From contig JAWXCH010000086.1 of NCBI GenBank assembly GCA_034440595.1, forward strand, positions 1 to 9,615: 9,615 nt of DNA. Reading direction: 5' to 3'. The notes beneath the pieces are model-generated. The model saw nothing but the letters and a program-made list of their open reading frames with translations, was not told where the DNA came from and did no database searches. Source of the stretch: JAWXCH01 sp034440595 (GTDB lineage Bacteria > Planctomycetota > Planctomycetia > Pirellulales > JALHPA01). Made by a program: the position numbers and the translations under genes. Shown one piece after another: positions 1 to 7,201 of this stretch (positions are counted from its first letter, which is position 1; every line of letters starts with the position of its first letter).

Positions 1-8
1 CAGTTTGC

Positions 9-1856
9 TCAGGCTGTCGCCGGGGTCCGATAGGTATCTTTTGGCCGTGAAGTGCCGTCTGGCGGGGCAGTGTCTCCGGGCGGGGGCAATGCGATCACCC
101 GATCGACCGCAGTCGGCGGTTGTGTCTTGGCCGGTGGCGATTCGACCGGCAGCGTCTGCATTGTAGAAGGTGGCTGCGCGGCCAGCGATGATTCACCATT
201 TACGGGGAGTGGGGCGTCAGCAGCATTCGGCAATGGAATCGCCTTGCCGTTCTGGTGTGGCTGCTTGGCTTGGGCCTGTCCATTCCCCGGAGGTTGAGGC
301 CGTCCTGATGGTGGCTGCGCTGATCGCGGCTGTTTGGTATTCTGCGGTGTGGTGCTTTTCGGTGTGGCACGAGGCAGTGACTGCGCGGCACGCGGTTGAG
401 TTTGCGTGGGCCGCGGCTGCGGTGAACGACTTGGTGGCAAGCGTGTTGGTACCTGCGGCGTGCGACCGTTGCTTGCGCGTGGCAGACCAACCGCTCCGCC
501 GGGGCGAACCTGCGGCATCATACGCGAGGCTTGAGCTGGGAGATTTTGTTTTCCTTTCCGCGGTTTTTCGGTACCGAACAGATTGGGAACGCGCTGCCCG
601 TAGTACGCAGTGACCACAATCGCTCCATAGATAGCTCCTTGAAATGGGCTGCCGATATACGAGTGGTCAGTCATGTTCGTCAACACAAATATGGCAGAGA
701 TCGCCATCAGTCCGGCGCGAGTATTGCGGTCAATGCACTTCGCAGCTTCTGTAAAGAACAAAACTGACAGCACCAGAAAGCAGACTAAGGACAAGATGCC
801 CGCCGTTCCCCAGGTATGAAGGAAGTAATTGTGCGAGGCAATACCACTTCCTTCAAGGGACAACATCCTACCATGGCCGAATCCTAGAATAGCTCCCCCA
901 TCGTCAAAGATCTGCCTCAACGCTTCCTCCCAAAGACCGGTTCGGTTATCATCTACCTGCGAAAAGTCTAGTGAAATTAGTGCGACAATGGACCGAATGC
1001 GATCCTCGTCTCCAACAAGAATGTTGTCCATTGCCAACAACCCAAACAACGCAAACAGAACGAAGACACCAATCAGGGCAAATGATTTCAGCAGTGTTGT
1101 AATTTTCTTCGATGCTATACCGTACACAATCCAACCGAGCAATAACGACAGAGTCGCAGCGCGCGAAAATGTTCCTAGCGTGCCAAGAATCAAAATCGAA
1201 CGGCAGATAAGGGTCAGCCAGGAACGCCTGAACGGGCAGATCATCGACAGCATCAATACACTGCAGCACATCGCTCCCATATGGTTAGGGTTGACCCACA
1301 GCGAGGCAGCGCGACCAACGCCAACTACAAATTTATCGAGAAAGTCTTTGTCCACGACTTGGATCAAACCAAGAGTTGTGACCAGCGCGGTAATCAAGAC
1401 CGTGCCGCGCAAAAAGCCGGCCAGCTTTTCTTTTGAAACGGCACGCAGTGCCAGCCAGGGCAAACCAACAACACTCATCGCCGGTTTAATGATATTTTGC
1501 GCGAGTTGAATCGGGTTGGCGTTACCAACTCCGGTACCGCTTACAAATCCACCGAAGAAATAAACGAGAAAATAGACCCACAGCATGTTCATTAGCACGC
1601 TACGGTCGCGAGGCGTCGTCAATGCCAATATCACGACAGAACAAATGAGGAACAGTCCCGGATAAATGTACGATGTCGGTCCACCAACTACGCCCATCTC
1701 CCGATTCGCTGTACTGGAAATGGCAGTCAGATTGACCAGGCTGACGTAATATAAGAGGACAAACGCGAATCGTGCCAGGATATTGACCGGTTCGGCGCGC
1801 GTCTCTCCGTATGCCCAAGGGGGTAGCGAAGTGTTTGATTGCGCTATGCTTGCCAT
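9..1856 (-). CDS. O-antigen ligase/polymerase-like membrane protein with proline-rich C-terminal tail
   Basis: This 615-residue polytopic inner-membrane protein probably joins or polymerises lipid-linked glycan units at the periplasmic face. Residues about 28-420 contain roughly ten or more hydrophobic segments. Features typical of the WaaL/Wzy family are visible: a TFSRAA motif at 229-234 leading into a membrane segment, a large loop at about 275-350, and a conserved SHNYFLHTWGTAG stretch at 341-353 at the end of that loop. The family core is usually about 400-450 residues. Here residues 431-615 form an added low-complexity tail, about 41 of 185 residues proline by hand count, with much Gln, Arg, Ala and Thr. 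It is the last gene of the leftward glycan cluster, 178 bases after the asparagine synthase gene. The start is preceded by a weak GGAAAAG at a spacing of 6 bases. Ligase and polymerase cannot be told apart from sequence alone. The family call is firm and the exact role is inferred. Confidence 0.85.
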   Translation of the reverse strand: MASIAQSNTSLPPWAYGETRAEPVNILARFAFVLLYYVSLVNLTAISSTANREMGVVGGPTSYIYPGLFLICSVVILALTTPRDRSVLMNMLWVYFLVYFFGGFVSGTGVGNANPIQLAQNIIKPAMSVVGLPWLALRAVSKEKLAGFLRGTVLITALVTTLGLIQVVDKDFLDKFVVGVGRAASLWVNPNHMGAMCCSVLMLSMICPFRRSWLTLICRSILILGTLGTFSRAATLSLLLGWIVYGIASKKITTLLKSFALIGVFVLFALFGLLAMDNILVGDEDRIRSIVALISLDFSQVDDNRTGLWEEALRQIFDDGGAILGFGHGRMLSLEGSGIASHNYFLHTWGTAGILSLVCFLVLSVLFFTEAAKCIDRNTRAGLMAISAIFVLTNMTDHSYIGSPFQGAIYGAIVVTAYYGQRVPNLFGTEKPRKGKQNLPAQASRMMPQVRPGGAVGLPRASNGRTPQVPTRLPPSRSPQPRPTQTQPRAAQSLPRATPKSTTPQNTKQPRSAQPPSGRPQPPGNGQAQAKQPHQNGKAIPLPNAADAPLPVNGESSLAAQPPSTMQTLPVESPPAKTQPPTAVDRVIALPPPGDTAPPDGTSRPKDTYRTPATA

Positions 1857-1872
1857 CTTTCACTTTTCCACA

Positions 1873-1897
1873 ATTGGCCTCCCTGGGGAGAGCCAAT
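1873..1897 (-). promoter_or_regulatory. Strong hairpin in the leader of the ligase gene
   Basis: Two nested inverted repeats form one long stem: ATTGGC (1873-1878) pairs with GCCAAT (1892-1897), and CTCCC (1879-1883) pairs with GGGAG (1886-1890). One unpaired base sits at 1891 and the tip is 2 bases (4 if the last pair opens). Its near edge is 16 bases upstream of the ligase start codon, just ahead of the weak GGAAAAG ribosome-binding site. No T-run follows on either strand, so a standard intrinsic terminator is unlikely. A role in ligase translation or in mRNA processing between the two genes is an inference. Confidence 0.5.
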
Positions 1898-1957
1898 GAC
1901 TCTGAAAATCCTCTAGTACTTCACTATAAAGCGCTGCGGGCCAAAGTGCTATGTTTT

Positions 1958-1974
1958 CCGGACCGGACCGGACC
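1958..1974. repeat. Short tandem CCGGA repeat (3.4 copies)
   Basis: A perfect pentamer repeat, CCGGA three times plus CC, lies between the asparagine synthase gene and the ligase gene, about 100 bases upstream of the ligase start. Three copies are few, but the array is exact and noncoding. Five-base units can slip during replication. Here a length change would alter leader spacing rather than a reading frame. No function is evident. Confidence 0.6.
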
Positions 1975-2034
1975 AATAACCCGTATATGAACCGCCACTT
2001 CCGAGTTATGCCGCATAATCCGTTTAGCTGGACA

Positions 2035-3909
2035 CTACAGCATGTAGCGATCCCACCAGGCCGCGAAGACCAGCACTGCGAATAGTTCCCCGCTCCGATT
2101 GAGCCTCCAGCGCGAGGAGGGGCCAAGGACATCGCGGCTTAACTGCAGGATTCCCTGCTTATCGAGCGGACCATTGCGGACCGCGTCCGACTCTAATAAC
2201 TGCTGCAATCGAGGACCAGCGGCCATTTCTGCCATCCAACTCCGCAGTGGTACGCCAAAACCTTGCTTTTTGCGATAGGCCAGATTATCTCCAAAATGCC
2301 GGGCCACCAGATGGCGGAGGACACGTTTGGGAACATCGACCTGAAACCGCTGTTCTTCTGGAATTCGAAAGGCCAGATCGGCAATCTTGCGACTGAGGAA
2401 CGGCACGCGAACCTCAAGGCTGTGCGCCATGCTGGCACGATCCACCTTCGTCAATATATCATTCGGAAGGTACAACAGGATGTCAAATATCTGTGACTGT
2501 GTGACCGGAGGTAGCCCGCGAACCTCTGCTAATAGCGAATCAAATTCTGCCAGCCGGCCGGCACCATTCAACCGATAGTCACTCTCCATCACTAGCGTGC
2601 GGTGCTTGCGGGCCGGAGTCCAACCGAGAGACATGCGCCGCAACTCGTGCGGAAAGGCCAGGCGATGCGCCCATTGCTGCAAACGAAACCGTGGCGGAAT
2701 CATCCTGGACGCGCTTCCAAACAGCATGGACGATAGCCAATCGGGAACGCGATCAGCCATTTTCAATCGATGCGAAAAGGCATGATGATTATAGCCGGTA
2801 AACAGTTCGTCACCTCCGTCGCCAGAAAGTGCGACGGTGACATACTCCCGCGTGACGCGACTAACCGCAAAGGTCGGCAGCATGGAGCTGTCGGCAAAGG
2901 GTTCATCGTAATACTCAACCAGTTCCGGCAATTGATCAATTGAAGTCGATTCCACGCAGCGGACGACTGGATCGGTATGAATGGCGGCGGCAACCTGCGC
3001 CGCGTATTTTCCTTCGGAAACCGACTCATCCTTGAAGTCGATCGTGAACGTCCTGAGTTTCTGACTGCTAGCCAAAGTTCCAGCGCGTGAAACCAGGGTC
3101 GAATCGATACCACCACTCAGAAATGCTCCGACCGGAACGTCCGCCACCATTTGATCGCGCACCGAAACATTCAGCGCCTGCTCAACCTCGTTGGACCAAT
3201 CATCCAGTGATTTACCGGCCTGCGGCCGGTATTCGGGTTTCCAATAGCGATGCTGTTCTGATTGCCAGGTGCGCAAGTCCAGCGTCATCAGGTGCGCGGC
3301 GGGTAACTTTCGCACAGCCGAAAAAATGGATCGCGGTGCGGCAATACAATGAAAATCGAAATAGTCGTTGAGCGCCTCTTTGTCGATCTCGCGGCTAATT
3401 GTGCCAGACGCCAACAGTGGCTTGATCTCGGAACCAAAAACAAACCGCGAGTCGTTGAGGCCATAGTAAAACGGCTTGATGCCGAATGGATCTCGCGCCA
3501 TCAATAGCCGCTGACGGACCGTGTCCAGAATCACAAAGGCGAACATGCCATCCAGCATGTCGACCATCCGGTCCCCTTGTTCTTCATAGAGATGAACCAG
3601 CACTTCCGTATCGGTGCGCGACACAAAATGGTGCCGATTCTCAAGATCCTTGCGCAACGACAGGAAATTGTAAACCTCCCCATTGAAGACGATCCACACA
3701 GTCTTGTCTTCATTACTCATCGGCTGATGGCCGGCCGTCGAAAGATCCTGAATGGCCAATCGCCGAAAGGCCAGGCCGGCGGAGCCGTGGACCTCCACCC
3801 CCTCGTCGTCAGGTCCACGATGACGAAGCGTGTTCGCCATTGAACGAAGCAACTCAAACTCTGGTCGCTTGCGCGGATCCCGATACACCAGCCCGCAAAT
3901 ACCGCACAT
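2035..3909 (-). CDS. asnB: Asparagine synthase (glutamine-hydrolysing) family amidotransferase
   Basis: This 624-residue cytoplasmic enzyme is expected to hydrolyse glutamine and transfer the ammonia to an ATP-activated carboxylate. The N-terminal class II glutaminase domain (about 2-215) starts MCGICG, with Cys2 as nucleophile after Met removal, which fixes the start. Further glutaminase residues include R49/R50, the FNGE motif at 75-78 and D100. The synthetase domain (about 240-600) has the PP-loop SGGIDS at 265-270, SGDGGDELF at 362-370, DILTKVDRASM at 484-494 and KKQGFGVP at 547-554, all apparently intact. The length matches the roughly 600-630-residue bacterial AsnB group rather than the shorter E. 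coli enzyme. It lies between a methyltransferase gene and a ligase gene in a polysaccharide cluster. Relatives in such clusters often amidate sugar uronic acids or other surface precursors, so housekeeping asparagine synthesis is only one option. No ribosome-binding site is seen upstream. Confidence 0.92.
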   Translation of the reverse strand: MCGICGLVYRDPRKRPEFELLRSMANTLRHRGPDDEGVEVHGSAGLAFRRLAIQDLSTAGHQPMSNEDKTVWIVFNGEVYNFLSLRKDLENRHHFVSRTDTEVLVHLYEEQGDRMVDMLDGMFAFVILDTVRQRLLMARDPFGIKPFYYGLNDSRFVFGSEIKPLLASGTISREIDKEALNDYFDFHCIAAPRSIFSAVRKLPAAHLMTLDLRTWQSEQHRYWKPEYRPQAGKSLDDWSNEVEQALNVSVRDQMVADVPVGAFLSGGIDSTLVSRAGTLASSQKLRTFTIDFKDESVSEGKYAAQVAAAIHTDPVVRCVESTSIDQLPELVEYYDEPFADSSMLPTFAVSRVTREYVTVALSGDGGDELFTGYNHHAFSHRLKMADRVPDWLSSMLFGSASRMIPPRFRLQQWAHRLAFPHELRRMSLGWTPARKHRTLVMESDYRLNGAGRLAEFDSLLAEVRGLPPVTQSQIFDILLYLPNDILTKVDRASMAHSLEVRVPFLSRKIADLAFRIPEEQRFQVDVPKRVLRHLVARHFGDNLAYRKKQGFGVPLRSWMAEMAAGPRLQQLLESDAVRNGPLDKQGILQLSRDVLGPSSRWRLNRSGELFAVLVFAAWWDRYML

Positions 3910-3962
3910 AGGCGAAACGACTTGAAGTTATGAGGAGTGACGAAAAGTGGAGAACTTTCAAC

Positions 3963-4817
3963 TCAACTGCCGCAGCGTCGAAACAAAAACTCGTTGCAAC
4001 CAACCGAGTCCACAGTCTTGATCCGCAGCAGACTGAAGCCTCGATCGGAGAGAAAATTGACGGTCTCGGCAGGACTGGAGAACTCATAGGGCAGTCCTCC
4101 GCACCAGTCATCAATATCGCGGAAGAAGTTCATTCCACGATGCGAGTCGTACTCGCGAACATAACGGATTGGTGACTTCAATGTGAGTGTCATCTTGAGA
4201 AATAACAGGGAAATGTACAACCACTTGAGTACAGGAAACCAGAATCTCGGCGATCGGTTGCACATTCGTTTGATCTTCAACCAAGTTCTTGAAGTGCGAT
4301 GTTTATTGTATAGTGCGGTTTGGAAAAGTCCGTTTTCTACCGTATTTAACTCGATTACATTCGTGACAGCTTGCCACATGTCGCCCGTATGGTGCAGCAC
4401 GCCCCATGAGTGCACATAATTGTGCCGACCCAGTGATTCCAAAAACTTACGATCTAGCACCGAGCCGTGATGGATCTGCCATCGATCTTCTGGGATTTCA
4501 TATTTCTGCCGCAGTGCCTTGGTACATTCCACAGAATTTGGATCGATGTCGACAGAGACAACTCGCCGAGCACCAAGTCGAAGTGCGACCAGACTACTCA
4601 GGCCACTGCCCGATCCGAGATCCAAAAAGTCGTAATCATGCAAATTCTTAAGCTTGGTAAACTGCACGAAGGACTCTTCCGCCTTCAATACTGCCTTGTC
4701 GTCGACTTCGGCTAGGAACCGCTGCCAATTGGCACCAAAGCTGAAGCTCACTTCTTCTTTGGCCGCCGCAGCCGCTTCGGTATTGAAATATCCTTCGTGC
4801 GTCTTGATCTCGCTCAT
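3963..4817 (-). CDS. Class I SAM-dependent methyltransferase
   Basis: This 284-residue protein has a Rossmann-type methyltransferase fold. The SAM-binding motif I is DLGSGSG at 66-72, the acidic residue at the end of strand 2 is D90 (VVSVDID), and SWGVLHHTGDMW occupies the later motif at 137-148. The N-terminal FSFGANWQRFL (26-35 region) and the C-terminal DDWCGGLPYEFSSP (about 236-249) match a methyltransferase group common in polysaccharide and lipopolysaccharide clusters. Its substrate is not known from sequence. Its start codon overlaps the fcl stop codon in an ATGA arrangement, so the two are probably translationally coupled. This suggests the substrate is a sugar made or used by the same pathway, for example O-methylation of a deoxyhexose, which is an inference. 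The asparagine synthase gene follows 53 bases downstream. No membrane segment is confident, although 190-210 is hydrophobic. Confidence 0.85.
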   Translation of the reverse strand: MSEIKTHEGYFNTEAAAAAKEEVSFSFGANWQRFLAEVDDKAVLKAEESFVQFTKLKNLHDYDFLDLGSGSGLSSLVALRLGARRVVSVDIDPNSVECTKALRQKYEIPEDRWQIHHGSVLDRKFLESLGRHNYVHSWGVLHHTGDMWQAVTNVIELNTVENGLFQTALYNKHRTSRTWLKIKRMCNRSPRFWFPVLKWLYISLLFLKMTLTLKSPIRYVREYDSHRGMNFFRDIDDWCGGLPYEFSSPAETVNFLSDRGFSLLRIKTVDSVGCNEFLFRRCGS

Positions 4818-5755
4818 GCTACACCAGCAGGTTGATGCTCTTGATACCAGGCGTACGTCCTTGCCAGACCTTCTCGCAGCGGCACTTCCGCTTGCCAGCC
4901 AATCGATTTGAGCAGGCTCACATCCAGCAGCTTTCGCGGGGTGCCATCTGGCTTGCTCGAATCGAATTCAATCCGCCCCTCGAAACCAACAATTTCGCCA
5001 ATTAATTCCGCCAACTCTCGGATCGAAATATCCGATCCGTACCCGACGTTGATCAACGTCTGTTCCGTTGGCCGTTGCAAACAAAACAGCGCTGCCGCCG
5101 CCAGGTCATCCACATACAAAAACTCGCGGCGCGGTGTGCCCGTTCCCCAAACAACGACCTCGGACGCCCGATCCCGTTGTGCTTCATGAAACCGTCGCAA
5201 CAGCGCCGGCAACACGTGCGAACCGTTGGGGTCAAAATTGTCCCCTGGCCCATACAGGTTGGTCGGCATCAAACTAACGCAATCAAAACCGTACTGGCGG
5301 CGATAGGCATTGCACATTTCAATGCCGGCAATTTTGGCTAGTGCGTAGGCCGAATTGGTCGGCTCGAGCGCCCCGCTCAACAGGCAACTCTCCGGCATCG
5401 GCTGCAGGGCGAACTTCGGATAAATGCAGGAGGAGCCTAACAATAATAGCTTTTTCGCGCCGTGGCGATAGGCGGCATCGATCACATGCGTCTGAATCAG
5501 TAGGTTTTCGCGGATAAAATCCGCCGGGTAGCTGTTATTGGCCAGAATTCCACCGACTTTGGCGGCTGCCAGAACGACGTACTCCGGGCGTTCCGCTGCA
5601 AAAAACCGCTCCACAGCCGGCCGATCGGTCAGGTCCAGCTCAGTGCGTGGTCGCAGAATAAGCTGATCGAAACCTTGCGATTTCAATGCGCGCACAATCG
5701 CCGATCCGGCTAGCCCGCGATGGCCTGCGACATATATCCGACTGCCAACTTGCAT
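4814..5755 (-). CDS. fcl: GDP-L-fucose synthase
   Basis: This NADPH-dependent short-chain dehydrogenase-type enzyme epimerises and reduces GDP-4-keto-6-deoxymannose to GDP-L-fucose in the cytoplasm. With the start at 5755 it has 313 residues. The nucleotide-binding loop is AGHRGLAG at about 9-16, followed by GSSCIYP with Ser108/Ser109 and Cys110, the YALAK pair Tyr137/Lys141, and His180. These positions sit one residue from the E. coli enzyme's known catalytic residues (Ser107, Cys109, Tyr136, Lys140, His179). A longer reading from 5776 adds seven residues. I prefer 5755 because AGAAGG lies 9 bases upstream of it, while the longer start has no visible ribosome-binding site. It lies downstream of gmd, which makes its substrate, and its stop overlaps the methyltransferase start by 4 bases. 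Confidence 0.95.
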   Translation of the reverse strand: MQVGSRIYVAGHRGLAGSAIVRALKSQGFDQLILRPRTELDLTDRPAVERFFAAERPEYVVLAAAKVGGILANNSYPADFIRENLLIQTHVIDAAYRHGAKKLLLLGSSCIYPKFALQPMPESCLLSGALEPTNSAYALAKIAGIEMCNAYRRQYGFDCVSLMPTNLYGPGDNFDPNGSHVLPALLRRFHEAQRDRASEVVVWGTGTPRREFLYVDDLAAAALFCLQRPTEQTLINVGYGSDISIRELAELIGEIVGFEGRIEFDSSKPDGTPRKLLDVSLLKSIGWQAEVPLREGLARTYAWYQEHQPAGVA

Positions 5756-5770
5756 TGACCTTAACCTTCT
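5756..5770 (-). promoter_or_regulatory. Ribosome-binding site that decides the fcl start
   Basis: On the minus strand AGAAGG (5770-5765) lies 9 bases before the ATG at 5755. A second AAGG (5762-5759) is too close to be the main site. The upstream in-frame ATG at 5776 has no purine-rich sequence at the right distance. The alignment of catalytic residues with E. coli Fcl also favours the downstream start. Confidence 0.6.
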
Positions 5771-5878
5771 GGACATCTGCGAATGCGGTGTCCGGTGATG
5801 TGACTTACCGCCTGCAACTTCCGGCCCCCTAATTCTGCTATGACTACCACTTCAGCAATTGAAAGGCGGCCTAACAAC

Positions 5879-5899
5879 TGACCTCTGACCTTTGACTTC
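5879..5899. repeat. Three imperfect heptamer direct repeats downstream of gmd
   Basis: Three back-to-back heptamers read TGACCTC, TGACCTT and TGACTTC on the plus strand, ending 4 bases before the gmd stop codon on that strand. One more exact TGACCTT occurs at 5756-5762, over the fcl ribosome-binding region. They lie in the noncoding gap between gmd and fcl. The function is unknown, and the copy number is low enough that chance expansion is possible. Confidence 0.45.
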
Positions 5900-5903
5900 A
5901 ATA

Positions 5904-6944
5904 TCAGGCCATCTGGCTGCCCGTAACCTGATGACCCGCCTGTCTCAAAGTGTGTTCTTGCCGCGCCAGCTCCAGATCGTGCTGAACCATCAGACGAACC
6001 AGTTCATCGAACGAGACCTCTGGTTCCCAACGAAGCAGTTGCCGTGCTTTGGATGGATCTCCCATCAAGCTGTCGACTTCTGTCGGACGCAGGTAGCGTG
6101 GATCCAAGTTCACGTACTCTTCCCAGTCCAAATCAACTGACTCAAACGTTTTTTCGACGAAGTCGCGAACCGAATGTTGCTCGCCGGTGGCTACGACATA
6201 ATCATCCGGCTCCTTCTGCTGCAGCATCAGCCACATCGCTCGGACATAATCTCTGGCATGGCCCCAGTCTCGCTTGGCGTCTAAATTCCCCAGGTATAGC
6301 TTGTCTTGTAAGCCGAGCTTGATGCGAGCGGCGGCCCGTGTAATCTTACGGGTTACAAACGTCTCACCACGGCGTTCGCTCTCATGGTTAAATAAAATGC
6401 CGTTGCAAGCAAAAATGCCATACGCCTCGCGATAGTTCTTCGTGAAAAAGTGTGCCGCCACCTTGGCCACTGCATAAGGGCTGCGCGGGTAGAACGGCGT
6501 GTCCTCGTTCTGCGGCGGTGGCGAGGCCCCGAACATTTCCGATGAGCCAGCCTGGTAAAACCGCACCTGCTTGCCGCAAGCCCGAATATGATCGCGCAAA
6601 CATTCCAGCAGCCGCAAGGTACCGGTCGCGACAATGTCGGCTGTGTATTCGGCCTCTTCAAACGAGACCTTTACGTGCGACTGTGCGGCCAGATTGTAAA
6701 CTTCGTCCGGCTGCGCGATCTCCATCACGCGCCGCAGGCAGGTTCCGTCCGCCAAGTCCCCGTAATGCAGGAGCAGACGCCGCCCTTTTTCATGGGGGTC
6801 GTTGTAGATTGCGTCAATCCGTTTGGTATTGAAGGTGCTGGAACGTCGGATGATCCCGTGAACTTCGTACCCTTGCTCCAGCAGCAACTCAGCCAAGTAC
6901 GATCCATCTTGGCCAGTAATGCCGGTAATCAGCGCGCGTTTCAT
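5904..6944 (-). CDS. gmd: GDP-mannose 4,6-dehydratase
   Basis: This 346-residue enzyme converts GDP-D-mannose to GDP-4-keto-6-deoxy-D-mannose, the first committed step to GDP-L-fucose and related deoxyhexoses, using tightly bound NADP+. The N-terminus carries the GITGQDG dinucleotide loop at 8-14 and the family signature IIRRSSTFNTKRI at 31-43. Catalytic-region motifs are GSSEMFG (133-139, with Glu136) and SPYAVAK (155-161, Tyr157 and Lys161), followed by NHESERRGETFVTRK at 186-200. The first serine of GSSE occupies the place of the threonine in E. coli Gmd, a substitution common in bacterial family members. GGAG lies 11 bases upstream of the start. It is the promoter-proximal gene of the leftward cluster, and the next gene, fcl, uses its product. 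The length is normal for the family. Confidence 0.97.
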   Translation of the reverse strand: MKRALITGITGQDGSYLAELLLEQGYEVHGIIRRSSTFNTKRIDAIYNDPHEKGRRLLLHYGDLADGTCLRRVMEIAQPDEVYNLAAQSHVKVSFEEAEYTADIVATGTLRLLECLRDHIRACGKQVRFYQAGSSEMFGASPPPQNEDTPFYPRSPYAVAKVAAHFFTKNYREAYGIFACNGILFNHESERRGETFVTRKITRAAARIKLGLQDKLYLGNLDAKRDWGHARDYVRAMWLMLQQKEPDDYVVATGEQHSVRDFVEKTFESVDLDWEEYVNLDPRYLRPTEVDSLMGDPSKARQLLRWEPEVSFDELVRLMVQHDLELARQEHTLRQAGHQVTGSQMA

Positions 6945-6982
6945 TCAGGGTCATTCTCCAGACGGGGGGATACCGCGATTCA

Positions 6983-7019
6983 GAACTTAAATTGTACCGC
7001 GCCTTCAGTGGAACTTAAA
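6983..7019. repeat. Nine-base direct repeat GAACTTAAA (two copies)
   Basis: Exact copies of GAACTTAAA lie at 6983-6991 and 7011-7019, starts 28 bases apart. On the minus strand one falls around the predicted gmd transcription start and the other over the predicted -35. This spacing is close to a whole-plus-half number of helical turns, so the copies would face different sides of straight DNA. A repressor-binding role is an inference. Confidence 0.4.
6991..7019 (-). promoter_or_regulatory. Candidate promoter of the gmd cluster
   Basis: On the minus strand a TACAAT -10 (6996-6991, 5 of 6 matches to the sigma-70 consensus) follows a weak TTTAAG -35 (7019-7014, 3 of 6) after a 17-base spacer. 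The predicted start near 6984 would give a leader of about 40 bases before gmd with its GGAG site inside. Planctomycete promoters are poorly defined, so the consensus match is only suggestive. Confidence 0.35.
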
Positions 7020-7025
7020 CCACTG
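7006..7025. promoter_or_regulatory. Perfect inverted repeat, possible operator over the gmd -35
   Basis: CAGTGG (7006-7011) and CCACTG (7020-7025) are perfect inverted arms separated by 8 bases, the spacing expected for a dimeric helix-turn-helix regulator. The 8-base spacer contains the predicted -35 hexamer, so a bound protein would block polymerase. No regulator gene is in the window. Short arms such as these also occur by chance. Confidence 0.35.
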
Positions 7026-7172
7026 GCCGTTCGGTTTCGTACCACAAGCAGGCCGCCGGGCGTACGGCAATCGGTAACTTCCGAATTTTGTGCTTTATGG
7101 CCGCCGAAGACGCCGTTTTGGCCCGCGAAAGCGAAATCTGGCCAGTTGAGCCAACGAATTCGATTTATTTAG

Positions 7173-7201
7173 TTGCAACAGTTAATCGGGTAGTCGATAT
7201 T
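7173..7201 (+). promoter_or_regulatory. Weak candidate promoter of the oxidoreductase gene
   Basis: TTGCAA (7173-7178) and GATATT (7196-7201) are separated by 17 bases, each matching 4 of 6 consensus positions. The predicted start would be about 40 bases before the ATG at 7250. The TTGCAA lies inside an 8-base palindrome, GTTGCAAC (7172-7179). Confidence 0.25.

Noticed and set aside
829..1509. A 226-residue open frame on the plus strand
   Set aside because: It lies wholly antisense to the hydrophobic part of the ligase gene. Its translation resembles no family I know and shows no domain pattern.
1860..2132. A 90-residue minus-strand frame ending 3 bases before the ligase start codon
   Set aside because: Its start lies inside the asparagine synthase gene in another frame, and the translation has no recognisable features. 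The placement would allow translational coupling, but nothing else supports it as a gene.
5808..5868. CCGCCT and AGGCGG inverted arms between gmd and fcl as a terminator
   Set aside because: The arms are only 6 bases long and about 50 bases apart, with no T-run. They are most likely chance.
6588..7172. A 194-residue plus-strand open frame crossing into the divergent intergenic region
   Set aside because: Most of it is antisense to gmd, a very well-conserved gene. The remaining part is low-complexity noncoding sequence with no ribosome-binding site.
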